From NCBI RefSeq assembly GCF_020892095.1, contig NZ_AP024845.1, positions 558,001 to 622,000 of the forward strand: a DNA stretch of 64,000 nucleotides. The letters run 5' to 3'. Positions 24,069-32,407 of this stretch are shown piece by piece. The notes under the pieces are model-generated. The model did not search any database. It was given only the letters and a program-made list of their open reading frames with translations, and was not told where the DNA came from. A program made the translations under genes and the position numbers. The DNA comes from Claveliimonas bilis (lineage in GTDB: Bacteria > Bacillota > Clostridia > Lachnospirales > Lachnospiraceae). How positions within the stretch are numbered: the stretch's first letter is position 1; each line of letters opens with the position of its first letter.

Positions 24069-25808
24069 TTAAGCGGGCTGGTCGAAGTCGCCGCCGCCTT
24101 CCATCTGCGACGTATAAATCTCCTGATAAATTGCATTGCTCTTCAGTAGATTTTCATGGGTGTCAAAAGCATCTACCTTTCCATCATCCAGTACCAGAAT
24201 CCTGTCTGCTGACTGAACGCTGGAGATACGCTGGGCAATAATGATCTTGGTTGTTCCGGGTATCATTGTTCTAAATGCTGCCCGGATACTGGCATCTGTG
24301 GCCGTATCAACCGCGCTGGTAGAATCATCCAGGATCAGTATTTTGGGCTTTTTCAGAAGCGCACGTGCAATACAGAGCCGTTGTTTCTGACCGCCTGAAA
24401 CATTGGCGCCGCCCCTTTCGATTCTGGCGTGATAACCGCCCGGCATTTTTTCGATAAACTCATCTGCGCAGGCAGCTTTGCAGGCCTCTATGCACTCTTC
24501 TTCTGCAGCATCCGGATTTCCCCACCGCAGGTTATCGAGAATACTGCCTGAAAACAGCGTATTTTTCTGCAGCACCACAGAAACCTGATTTCGCAGGACT
24601 TCTGTATCGTACCGCCGGACATCCACGCCGCCCACACATACAGACCCTTCATCCACATCATATAAACGGCATATTAAGTTGACGAGACTGCTCTTGCCGG
24701 CACCGGTGCCTCCGATCACTCCTACTGTCTCTCCGCTTTTTATATGAAGGTCAATATCTGACAGAGCATTTTTTCCGCTGCCGTGCTTGTAGGAAAAATT
24801 CACGTGATTAAAGTCTACACGCCCGTCTGTAATTTCCTCTATCGGATTTTCCGGATCTTTCAAATCTGCTTCTTCGCTTAGTACTTCACTGATACGCCGG
24901 ATACTGGCAAGAGACATACTGATCATAACCACAACCATAGAAAGCATCATAAGGCTCATTAAAAGAGACATGACATAGCTGAAAAGACTTGTCAGCTCTC
25001 CTGTAGTCATAGAACCGCCTACAATAAATTTCGCTCCCAGCCAGGAAACAGAAATAATACAGAAATAGACCGCTACCATCATGGCCGGATTGTTGAACGC
25101 CAGCAGTCCTTCTGCTTTAACGGAAAGATCATAAAGTGTTTTCGACGCTTTTGAAAATTTTATATTTTCATGTTCTTCACGCACAAAAGCCTTCACCACC
25201 CGGATGGCCGTTACATTTTCCTGAACACTGGCATTTAGGTCATCGTATTTCCGGAAAACCTGACGGAAAATCTTGAGGGTGACAACCATAATGATTCCGA
25301 TCACAGCCACAAGAAAGATAACGGCAATCAGAAACATAACACTTAACCGCGGGCTGATGATCAGGCACATTACAAAACTGAAGATCAGATTCAGCGGCGC
25401 ACGGACTGCCACTCGAACGATCATCATAAATGCATTCTGTACATTTGTAATATCCGTAGTCATGCGTGTCACCAAACCGGGGACACTGAATTTATCAATA
25501 TTAGAAAAAGAAAAAGTCTGTATATTAGCATAAATTGCTTCCCGCAGATTGGCCGACAGTCCGGAAGCCGCACTTGCTGCATTTTTTCCTGCTGTAGCGC
25601 CAAATACCAGACTCAAAAAAGCCATAAGGACCATCAGTGCCCCATATCGGTAAACGACCGGCAAATTTCCTGCTTCCAGCCCCCTGTCAATAATGATGGA
25701 AGTGACAAAGGGCATCAGAATTTCCATAATAACTTCAAGGGTCGTCAGGCTAATACACAGAAAGGTGCTGCGCTTATACTTTCCCAGCTGCTGTAAAACT
25801 TTTCTCAT
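24069..25808 (-). CDS. ABC exporter half-transporter (permease-ATPase), first subunit
   Basis: 579 residues from ATG 25808 (MRKVLQQLGKYKRSTFLCIS), chosen for its ggaggt; it overlaps the 3' end of the MarR gene by ~35 bp. Membrane domain in the first ~310 residues, then Walker A GGTGAGKSS, signature NVSGGQKQR, Walker B ILILDDSTSAVD and AQRISS. In Walker B the catalytic Glu is replaced by Asp (LDDSTSAVD), the degenerate site usual for one half of heterodimeric exporters. With 22161-24047 it would export drugs or other amphipathic compounds across the membrane. MarR-ABC-ABC is a common, locally controlled drug-efflux layout. Confidence 0.93.
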   Translation of the reverse strand: MRKVLQQLGKYKRSTFLCISLTTLEVIMEILMPFVTSIIIDRGLEAGNLPVVYRYGALMVLMAFLSLVFGATAGKNAASAASGLSANLREAIYANIQTFSFSNIDKFSVPGLVTRMTTDITNVQNAFMMIVRVAVRAPLNLIFSFVMCLIISPRLSVMFLIAVIFLVAVIGIIMVVTLKIFRQVFRKYDDLNASVQENVTAIRVVKAFVREEHENIKFSKASKTLYDLSVKAEGLLAFNNPAMMVAVYFCIISVSWLGAKFIVGGSMTTGELTSLFSYVMSLLMSLMMLSMVVVMISMSLASIRRISEVLSEEADLKDPENPIEEITDGRVDFNHVNFSYKHGSGKNALSDIDLHIKSGETVGVIGGTGAGKSSLVNLICRLYDVDEGSVCVGGVDVRRYDTEVLRNQVSVVLQKNTLFSGSILDNLRWGNPDAAEEECIEACKAACADEFIEKMPGGYHARIERGGANVSGGQKQRLCIARALLKKPKILILDDSTSAVDTATDASIRAAFRTMIPGTTKIIIAQRISSVQSADRILVLDDGKVDAFDTHENLLKSNAIYQEIYTSQMEGGGDFDQPA

Positions 25809-26271
25809 GTTTATAAAACCTCCCGTCTTCTTTTTTTTCTTTATGCTCCGTACGTTCACACTGCTCCAAAATCTTCTGCTCTAATTCCCGCAGTTTCATT
25901 TTCTCCTGACAGTTAAGAGCGCTGCAGATTTTATCTTCTGTCTGCCTGGCCCTTTTTAAAAATTCCTCTTTATCTGCCATAAGCTTTTCCGTCGGAAGCA
26001 CTTTCTTTTTCCGGATATCTTCCGGATTTTCCTGAAAGTAGAGATAACCTTCTTTTATCAGTTTTTTGATCATTGCGGACAGTGTCGCTTTCGATACTCC
26101 AATTTCATGGTATAATTCCGTAAGATACGTACCTTTCACGTGATGCCTCAAAATATACACCAGAAAATAAACCTGGATGCCGGTCACATTTTTGTCCTTC
26201 AAATTCATTTCCAGCTGCATCGTCCAATTCAGACTGATTTTCCTCATCATATAAAGCAATTCTTCATCCAT
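25774..26271 (-). CDS. MarR-family transcriptional regulator
   Basis: 165 residues from ATG 26271, with aggaggt 10 bp before; GTG 26283 is an alternative. The winged helix runs from GIQVYFLVYILRHH through YLTELYHEIGVSKATLSAMIKKLIKEGYLYFQENPEDIRKKKVLPTEK, with the beta-wing Asp-Arg replaced by DIRKK. The C-terminus is highly charged. It is the first gene of the exporter operon, overlapping the next start, so it probably represses its own operon until a ligand binds. Confidence 0.9.
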   Translation of the reverse strand: MDEELLYMMRKISLNWTMQLEMNLKDKNVTGIQVYFLVYILRHHVKGTYLTELYHEIGVSKATLSAMIKKLIKEGYLYFQENPEDIRKKKVLPTEKLMADKEEFLKRARQTEDKICSALNCQEKMKLRELEQKILEQCERTEHKEKKEDGRFYKHEKSFTAAGKV

Positions 26272-26430
26272 TTGTATAAACACCTCCTAGAGATCACGGA
26301 ATTGTTTAAGTCTGAACAGTTCGTACCCTTACTTTCTGTCCGATATAAATTGTACAGCAGATTTCTGCAAAAGTTAAATTTAAAATTATTATTATCTATA
26401 AATATTTTTTATAAATAATGTGAATTTCAA

Positions 26431-26459
26431 TTGCATGGAAAATAAAAAGACCTTATAAT
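26431..26459 (+). promoter_or_regulatory. Promoter of the LysR gene
   Basis: TTGCAT (26431-26436), 17-bp spacer, TATAAT (26454-26459), 51 bp before the start codon. Confidence 0.65.
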
Positions 26460-26509
26460 AAATTCAGATTTGATAACAGAATGATATTTGCCTTACAGGA
26501 GGATTTCTT

Positions 26510-27382
26510 ATGAATACGATACAGTTAGAATGCTTTGTAGCTGTTGCAGAGCATTTAAATTTTTCCAAAGCTTCCCAGGCTCTTAAGATCACACAGCCTG
26601 CTGTGAGCCATCAGGTTCAAACACTGGAAGAAGAACTTGGCGTAAAACTGTTCGCCCGTAACAGCCGAAATGTAACTCTCACACCAGAAGGAATCCTTTT
26701 CCTTTCAGATGCGGAACTTATTTTGAAAACTGCCCATTCGGCAAAGGAACGTCTGGGAAAACATGATCATTTTCTCCCCTTTGATTTAGGATGTCATAAT
26801 CACACAGAACTGAATCTTCTGCCGGCAGCACTGCAAAAACTTTCAGAAGAATTTCCTCTTCTCCGCCCTTCCATGCGCCTTGTCCCCTTCCCCTCTTTGC
26901 TCAGCCTGGTAGAAAACAATCAGATTCTGGCCGCTCTTAGCATAAAAGAAACGCAAAAAAAGCTCCCTCTGTCTTTCAGGGAACTTTGTCTTGCTCCTAT
27001 TGCTTGTATCTGTTCGCCGGAACATCCGCTGGCCCAATATAAAACCCTGACACTAAGCCGGCTTTCCGGAAATTTTATTGCCTGTTCTCCCAGGCAGACA
27101 TCCAGTTCTGTTTTTGCGGCTCACAGTCAGATCCTTACAAAGCTTCCCCCGGAGCAACACTATCTGACCGAGAATATTGAAAGCGCCTTTACGCTGGCAA
27201 AGGCCCAGATCGGCTATACTCTGTACCCGGATATTCCCCTGGCAAGGGAAGCCGGATTATGTTATATTCCTGTAACCGATCTGCCGAAAGTACCTTTTGG
27301 AGTATACTTCCAATATCATCACGATCATCAGGCATTAAAGCGCTTCCTTTCTATAATGCCCCGGCTGCTCCAGGAAAGCTGA
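26510..27382 (+). CDS. LysR-family transcriptional regulator
   Basis: 290 residues, full length. Winged helix: IQLECFVAVAEHLNFSKASQALKITQPAVSHQVQTLEEELGVKLFARN. The effector-binding domain follows from ~90 (CHNHTELNLLPAALQKL... FIACSPRQTSSS ... AKAQIGYTLYP). Good ribosome site (aggagg) before ATG 26510. It is transcribed divergently from the MarR-ABC operon and convergently with the rRNA methyltransferase; its target is unclear, as no metabolic gene is adjacent in divergent orientation. Confidence 0.92.
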   Translation: MNTIQLECFVAVAEHLNFSKASQALKITQPAVSHQVQTLEEELGVKLFARNSRNVTLTPEGILFLSDAELILKTAHSAKERLGKHDHFLPFDLGCHNHTELNLLPAALQKLSEEFPLLRPSMRLVPFPSLLSLVENNQILAALSIKETQKKLPLSFRELCLAPIACICSPEHPLAQYKTLTLSRLSGNFIACSPRQTSSSVFAAHSQILTKLPPEQHYLTENIESAFTLAKAQIGYTLYPDIPLAREAGLCYIPVTDLPKVPFGVYFQYHHDHQALKRFLSIMPRLLQES

Positions 27383-27386
27383 TGCA

Positions 27387-28586
27387 TTATTCCCGGCACA
27401 CCTGGAAAATGTAGAATTTCAAATAATAAGACTCATCTGCCGCCCACAGAATCGGATGATCAGCGGCCTGCGTCCGAAACTCCACCTGCCTCAACCGCAC
27501 ATGTGCTCCTGCCGCCGCCTGGCGTATGGTTTTTGTAAAAAGTTCAAAATCCATAAAATGAGAACAGGAACAAGTTGCCAGATATCCTCCGTCTTTGACA
27601 AGTTTCATTCCCCGGATATTGATCTCTCGATATCCCTTGACTGCATTTTTTATGGAATTTCTTGACTTTGTAAATGCAGGCGGATCCAGGATAACCAAAT
27701 CGTATTCTTCTTTTTGCTCTACCAGCTTTGGAAGCAACTCAAACACATCTTCCGCAATAAATTTGACTTTTTCTTCCAGATGATTCAATTTTGCATTCTC
27801 TTCTGCCTGACGGACTGCCAGTTCTGAAGCGTCCACTCCAAGGACACTTCTGGCACCGGCTGCACCTGCATTCAGCGCAAAGGAACCGGTATGGGTAAAG
27901 CAGTCCAAAACTTTTGCTCCCCCGCACAATTTCTGGATTGCAAGACGATTATATTTCTGATCCAGAAAAAATCCTGTTTTTTGTCCATCTTTTACATCCA
28001 CAATATATTTCACGCCATTTTCCACTATGGGCACAAAGGTATCAAATTCAGGGCCGAAAAATCCTTTTGTTTTTTTCAATCCCTCTTTTTCTCTTTCTTT
28101 CGCGTCGCTTCTCTCATAAATGCCCCGGATGCAGATTCCATCTTCTTCCAGCACCTCTTTTAAAAGTCCCATGACCATTTCTTTCCTTCGGTCCATCCCA
28201 AAAGACAGTGCCTGAAATACCAGAACATCCGAGAATTTGTCTACAACCAGCCCCGGCAGGAAATCCGCCTCCCCGAACACAACACGGCAGCTGGATGTAT
28301 CCACTGTTTTCTTTCGATAATCCCATGCATCTGCAAGCCTCTTTCGAAAAAATTCCTCGTTGATATCCTGATCTTTATCTCTTGTAAGCATACGGACTCT
28401 TATTTTGGAATGGCTGTTGATATATCCTTTCCCCATGGGATAACCGTCAAAGTCATGCACCATTACAATATCCCCATCTTCAAAACTTCCCACGGTTGTC
28501 TCAATCTCATTGTCAAAAATCCATGCTCCTCCTGCTTTTAAAGAACGTCCCTCACCTTTTTTTAATGTCACTAATGCCATACTCAT
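27387..28586 (-). CDS. rlmI: Class I SAM-dependent 23S rRNA cytosine methyltransferase (RlmI-like)
   Basis: 399 residues from ATG 28586 (MSMALVTLKKGEGRSLKAGG) with aggagg upstream; the longer frame reaching 28757 has no ribosome site. N-terminal PUA domain (about 1-80: VTLKKGEGRSLKAGGAWIF), central RNA-binding part, then the Rossmann methyltransferase: VLDCFTHTGSFALNAGAAGA (SAM), VLGVDASELAV, DLVILDPPAFTKS (catalytic DPP) and TCSCSHFMD with the Cys nucleophile expected for m5C enzymes. E. coli RlmI methylates C1962 of 23S rRNA; the same job here is inferred from architecture. Confidence 0.9.
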   Translation of the reverse strand: MSMALVTLKKGEGRSLKAGGAWIFDNEIETTVGSFEDGDIVMVHDFDGYPMGKGYINSHSKIRVRMLTRDKDQDINEEFFRKRLADAWDYRKKTVDTSSCRVVFGEADFLPGLVVDKFSDVLVFQALSFGMDRRKEMVMGLLKEVLEEDGICIRGIYERSDAKEREKEGLKKTKGFFGPEFDTFVPIVENGVKYIVDVKDGQKTGFFLDQKYNRLAIQKLCGGAKVLDCFTHTGSFALNAGAAGARSVLGVDASELAVRQAEENAKLNHLEEKVKFIAEDVFELLPKLVEQKEEYDLVILDPPAFTKSRNSIKNAVKGYREINIRGMKLVKDGGYLATCSCSHFMDFELFTKTIRQAAAGAHVRLRQVEFRTQAADHPILWAADESYYLKFYIFQVCRE

Positions 28587-28722
28587 ATCCTTTTCCTCCT
28601 GTTGTATTTCCATCTTAAATCCCTCGCTGCCATTTGTAAATACAGGATTGTTTTTTCTATATTCCGGAGGTATACTGATATTGCAAAATATTTCATAATT
28701 ATGATAAAGGAGTTGTTTGATC

Positions 28723-29235
28723 ATGTTGAGTGAAAAAGTTTCACAGTTATTAAACACACAGGTAAATAAAGAGTTTTATTCCGCCTATCTTTACTTGAGT
28801 TTTTCAAACTTCTATAAAGAACAGGGGCTGGACGGTTTTGCAAACTGGTACCAGATCCAGGCACAGGAAGAAAGAGACCACGCTATGCTCTTTATCCAGT
28901 ACATGCAGAATAACGATGTTCCTGTTACCTTTGAATCCATAGACAAACCGGACGCTGTACTTTCCGAGAAAATGGATCCTCTGAAAGCAGGCTATGAGCA
29001 CGAACAATATGTGACAGGACTGATCCATACCATTTATGAAGCTGCTTATGAAGCAAAAGATTTCCGTACCATGCAGTTCCTTGACTGGTTTGTAAAAGAG
29101 CAGGGTGAGGAAGAAACAAATGCCAGCGACCTGATCAAAAAAATGGAGCTTTTCGGAGACGACGCCAAGAGCCTCTATATGCTGGATCAGGAATTGGGCG
29201 GAAGAACATACACTGCTCCGTCACTCACTTTGTAA
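28723..29235 (+). CDS. ftnA: Ferritin (non-haem, bacterial Ftn type)
   Basis: 170 residues from ATG 28723 with aaggag; the TTG at 28717 is less likely. The four-helix bundle carries the diiron ligands: NKEFYSAYLYLS (Glu), QAQEERDHAMLF (Glu-x-x-His) and WFVKEQGEEE (Glu/Gln). It would oxidise and store iron in a 24-mer shell and lower oxidative damage. Single gene, ended by a perfect hairpin at 29261-29286. A possible promoter TTGTTT-17-TATACT lies about 60 bp upstream. Confidence 0.95.
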   Translation: MLSEKVSQLLNTQVNKEFYSAYLYLSFSNFYKEQGLDGFANWYQIQAQEERDHAMLFIQYMQNNDVPVTFESIDKPDAVLSEKMDPLKAGYEHEQYVTGLIHTIYEAAYEAKDFRTMQFLDWFVKEQGEEETNASDLIKKMELFGDDAKSLYMLDQELGGRTYTAPSLTL

Positions 29236-29260
29236 ATTTATCCTTTCCATTATCGCAAAA

Positions 29261-29290
29261 AAGGTGCACAGACATCTGTGCACCTTCTCT
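29261..29290. terminator. Bidirectional terminator between ferritin and the 3H repressor
   Basis: AAGGTGCACAGA and its perfect complement form a hairpin with a very small loop; T-rich on the plus side, A-rich on the other. Confidence 0.85.
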
Positions 29291-29292
29291 AT

Positions 29293-29799
29293 TTATTCTA
29301 CCAGGAATCCTCTCTTTTTCAATTCACTTTCGATCATATCTAATGTCTCTTCACTGTCGGCAGTCACCTTATGATAATGATAGTTGGACGTAATATTTTT
29401 CAGAGGACTTGATTTCCCGCTATGTATATCTTCCATAAATTCAGCCACCTTACGTCTGGAGCTGACATGAAGCGGCGCTTCCAGATGTCCGTAGACTCTG
29501 TGATTAACCATAACATTTTCTGCGCATCCTCCCAGGTCTACGATCGCGCACAGTTCTTCTTCCAGCTGTTCGTCTGTATGCTGTACTTTAAAAACTCTGC
29601 TTACTTCCGCCGGACCGTTTAAAATATACCCTCTGTTTGTAGAAATAATATCGTATCCCGAAGCCCGGATCAGTGCAATGTCCTGCACGATAACCTGACG
29701 GCTTACCTGATAGTCTTCTGCAAGCTGTTTTCCGGCAACCGGAACTTTGCTGTTTCGTATCTGCCGGATGATATTTTCTCTTCGCTCTGAACCAGTCAT
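29293..29799 (-). CDS. niaR: HTH and 3H-domain transcriptional repressor (NiaR type)
   Basis: 168 residues. An HTH_11 winged helix (RRENIIRQIRNSKVPVAGKQLAEDYQVSRQVIVQDIALIRASGYDI) is followed by a 3H domain whose three conserved histidines are visible (VNHRVYGHLEAPLH). The family includes NiaR, which binds nicotinate and represses niacin uptake and NAD synthesis genes in Firmicutes. Its own targets are not in the window unless it acts on the adjacent bioY, which faces the other way 174 bp upstream. The ligand is therefore inferred from family only. Confidence 0.88.
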   Translation of the reverse strand: MTGSERRENIIRQIRNSKVPVAGKQLAEDYQVSRQVIVQDIALIRASGYDIISTNRGYILNGPAEVSRVFKVQHTDEQLEEELCAIVDLGGCAENVMVNHRVYGHLEAPLHVSSRRKVAEFMEDIHSGKSSPLKNITSNYHYHKVTADSEETLDMIESELKKRGFLVE

Positions 29800-29881
29800 C
29801 TTTTTGTTACCTCCATCTCTAAAGAATTATATCACATTGTTCCTTTTTATGAAACCATGGAGAAATGAAACCTTCGCTTTC

Positions 29882-29910
29882 TTGACAAGTTTACATGCCA
29901 CTTTTATAAT
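29882..29910 (+). promoter_or_regulatory. Strong promoter of bioY
   Basis: TTGACA (29882-29887), 17-bp spacer, TATAAT (29905-29910): both hexamers perfect. No BirA-type palindrome could be recognised in it. Confidence 0.85.
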
Positions 29911-29973
29911 ATAATTCGTTACAGTTCAATCGTATGCCAAAATGCATACTTTCACATAAGCAGGTGTATCATC

Positions 29974-30576
29974 TTGAAAGAATACTCTAAAGAAAAAACT
30001 ATGCAAAAGCCGGAACGGAAAGTGCAGCAGCTTACTTTGTGCGGTCTTTTTACCGCGCTGACTGCTATCGGCGCCTTTATTCAGATCAGTATTCCTGTGG
30101 AGCCCTTTCCCATGCATTTTACTCTGCAGTTTTTCTTTTCACTGCTCGCCGGGTTTGTACTTGGCGGCAGACTTGGCGCTTTAAGCGTGGGAATCTATCT
30201 TCTCATCGGCTTATGCGGAGTACCTGTATTTGCATCAGGCGGAGGCCCTTCCTATCTCCTGAAGCCAACCTTCGGCTTTCTCTTAGGATTTGTCTTTGCC
30301 GCCGGTGTTACCGGATGGCTGTCTGAAAAGTTTCCTCCTCAAAAAATATGGGGATACCTTTTCATTTCAACTGCCGGATTTGCAGTGATGTATCTTTCCG
30401 GAAACTTATATTTTTATTTTGTCAGCAACTATGTTATCCATGTTCCGGTTTCCTGGAAACTTGTTCTCATAAACTGCTTTTTCCTTACGGCTGCCGGCGA
30501 TTATCTTTTATGTATTCTGGCTTCCATCACAGCCAGACGGCTTCTTATCCTGAAAAAAAAGATACTTTCCAACTGA
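29974..30576 (+). CDS. bioY: BioY biotin transporter (ECF substrate-binding subunit)
   Basis: 200 residues with six membrane helices. LCGLFTALTAIGAFIQISIP, MHFTLQFFFSLLAGFVLGGRLGALSVGIYLLIGLCGVPVFA and GPSYLLKPTFGFLLGF are the BioY signatures. It binds biotin and works with the shared ECF module (EcfA/A'/T) encoded elsewhere, so the cell probably scavenges biotin. The frame starts with TTG 29974 (aggtg 7 bp before); ATG 30001 is an equally typical BioY start but has no good ribosome site. Confidence 0.93.
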   Translation: MKEYSKEKTMQKPERKVQQLTLCGLFTALTAIGAFIQISIPVEPFPMHFTLQFFFSLLAGFVLGGRLGALSVGIYLLIGLCGVPVFASGGGPSYLLKPTFGFLLGFVFAAGVTGWLSEKFPPQKIWGYLFISTAGFAVMYLSGNLYFYFVSNYVIHVPVSWKLVLINCFFLTAAGDYLLCILASITARRLLILKKKILSN

Positions 30577-30606
30577 CAGATATTCAGATTGGAAAGTATT
30601 TTTTTA
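30563..30606. terminator. Terminator after bioY, also serving the acyl-ligase operon
   Basis: ACTTTCCAA and its complement enclose an inner ctga/tcag pair and are followed by TATTTTTTT on the plus strand; A-rich on the other side. Confidence 0.8.
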
Positions 30607-32127
30607 CTGCTGTCTTTTTATTTTGCGGGAGGTGGTTTTTTCAAACTCTTGCTCTCGTACCTTTAATCTATATATCCTTTTATGCAAAGGCGCACTTTGA
30701 TTATAGTCATCAATTAGTTTCTGAAGTGCTGATTTTATATCTTTTATATGTTTCTTTTTCACATATTCTTCGCTCGGAAATATTTCCGCTTCAATCACTC
30801 CATCACATTCTCTCACCAGAACTTCCTGTACAAGACGGCTTTCACCCAATTTATTTTCCAACTCTTCCGGCGATACGTTTTCCCCGTTTTTTGTAATGAT
30901 CAGATTTTTCTTTCTTCCTGTCAGGAATACAAAACCCTCTTCATCCACATACCCCAGATCCCCTGTCTTCAGCCAGCCATCTGACAGTGTTTCCTTCGTT
31001 TCATCCGGCATCTTATAATATCCCTGCATGACGCTGCTTCCTTTTACCCAAAGTTCGCCGTCCACAGTCTTTGCCCTGCAATTCGGAAGAAGCTGTCCTA
31101 CGCTTTCTTTTTTCATGTTCCAGCTTACATTATTACTGATAACCGGCGCACATTCCGTCATTCCGTATCCTTGCAGAATTGTGATCCCATAGCGTTTAAA
31201 AAGATCAATATAATCCGGATTCAGATAAGCGCCTCCGCTGCAGATTGTGTGAAGCTGCTTTCCAAATACTTTTGCCTTCACAATAGCCGGCGGGATCAGG
31301 GATGCATCCTCCAGCTTCCTTGCCAGTGTTTCAATCATAAGCGGAACCATTAAAATCATTTCCGGCTGAAACAGCTTGATATTTTTGGCAACTCTCATAA
31401 GGGAGTCGTTGATGCATACCACCGCTCCCAGAGACATTCCCTTTAGGATATCCATACTCAGACAATAAGCGTGATGGATGGGAAGGACAGATAAAAGCAC
31501 CGTTTTCTCCGGAATCTTCATATCCAGGCAGGTAGCGTTTTCTGCCATGTTTCTGTGTGTCAGCATGACGCCTTTGCTCTTTCCCGTCGTTCCAGACGTA
31601 AACATGATGGTACAGAGCTGATCCGGATCCGGCATTTCCTGGAAACTGCCCCTGTTTTCTTCCAAAAGACCTGAAAAGGACAGAACCTTATCGCTTTCTC
31701 TTCTTCCGCCTTGTTCCTTTTGCATGGAAATAATATCCTTCAATTTCGGACAGACTTTCTCCGCCATTTCCTGCACATCTCTGCGGCAGTCGTCCGCTAC
31801 CAGCACCGTAACATCTGCGCGATTTATTAATTCACAGACTTCGTCTGCCGGAAGCGAGACATCCAGCGGCACCGCTACACTTCCGCTGTTTACAGTTCCA
31901 AAGTAGGCAGTCAGCCATTCATAAGATGTCTTTCCGATCACAGCCACATGGTTCCCCTTTTGTCCCAGGCTTTCAAGGGTACGTGAAAATGCTTCACTAT
32001 CCTCTTTCAGCTGAGTATATGTCCTGGACACAATTTCATTTTTCCCGGCTTTATATCTCACCGCATCCTCTGAACCATATTTTTCTTCTGTACGTGTCAA
32101 TATCTCACGAATTGTAGTACAAATCAT
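30604..32127 (-). CDS. AMP-forming acyl/aryl-CoA or acyl-ACP ligase (ANL superfamily)
   Basis: 507 residues. P-loop motif IMFTSGTTGKSKGVMLTH (174-191), LQGYGMTECAP (A5), GWLKTGDLGY (A7), and a C-terminal KTTSRKIKR with the catalytic Lys, so both half-reactions should work: adenylation of a carboxylate, then transfer to a thiol. The gene lies 17 bp after an acyl carrier protein and within the cluster 30604-35122, so the natural acceptor is probably that ACP. The carboxylate (fatty or aromatic acid) cannot be told from sequence. Last gene of the operon. Confidence 0.92.
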   Translation of the reverse strand: MICTTIREILTRTEEKYGSEDAVRYKAGKNEIVSRTYTQLKEDSEAFSRTLESLGQKGNHVAVIGKTSYEWLTAYFGTVNSGSVAVPLDVSLPADEVCELINRADVTVLVADDCRRDVQEMAEKVCPKLKDIISMQKEQGGRRESDKVLSFSGLLEENRGSFQEMPDPDQLCTIMFTSGTTGKSKGVMLTHRNMAENATCLDMKIPEKTVLLSVLPIHHAYCLSMDILKGMSLGAVVCINDSLMRVAKNIKLFQPEMILMVPLMIETLARKLEDASLIPPAIVKAKVFGKQLHTICSGGAYLNPDYIDLFKRYGITILQGYGMTECAPVISNNVSWNMKKESVGQLLPNCRAKTVDGELWVKGSSVMQGYYKMPDETKETLSDGWLKTGDLGYVDEEGFVFLTGRKKNLIITKNGENVSPEELENKLGESRLVQEVLVRECDGVIEAEIFPSEEYVKKKHIKDIKSALQKLIDDYNQSAPLHKRIYRLKVREQEFEKTTSRKIKRQQ

Positions 32128-32144
32128 TTTCCTGATCCCTTCCC

Positions 32145-32378
32145 TTACTTTTCTGCTGTCAGCTTCTCCAGATAGTCTGCCGCTTCCTGTACAGTGCGGA
32201 TATCAGCTGCCTCTGTCTGCTCGATCTCCACATCAAATTCTTCCTCAAGTTCGCCCAGCATACTCATAAAATCAAAAGACGTGAATCCAAGATCTTCTAT
32301 AAAACGGGAGTCCGGATGTATATTTTCCTGTTCCACTTCCACATATTCACAAATAATTTCTGTCAGTTTTTCAAACAT
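32145..32378 (-). CDS. Acyl carrier protein of the condensation-domain cluster
   Basis: 77 residues, very acidic. The phosphopantetheine attachment site is EDLGFTSFDFMSM with Ser34; the DLG-x-x-S form is that of stand-alone ACPs/PCPs rather than fatty acid AcpP (DSL-type). It sits between a condensation-domain protein and an AMP-forming ligase, so it most likely carries the acyl group the ligase loads and the condensation enzyme transfers. No phosphopantetheinyl transferase gene is in the cluster; the cellular enzyme would have to serve. Confidence 0.92.
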   Translation of the reverse strand: MFEKLTEIICEYVEVEQENIHPDSRFIEDLGFTSFDFMSMLGELEEEFDVEIEQTEAADIRTVQEAADYLEKLTAEK

Positions 32379-32407
32379 TTCCTTTTCCTCTTTTCATAAA
32401 TTTATGA

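Noticed and set aside
29882-29973. BirA or NiaR operator in front of bioY
   Set aside because: I looked for a long palindrome around the promoter and found none convincing.
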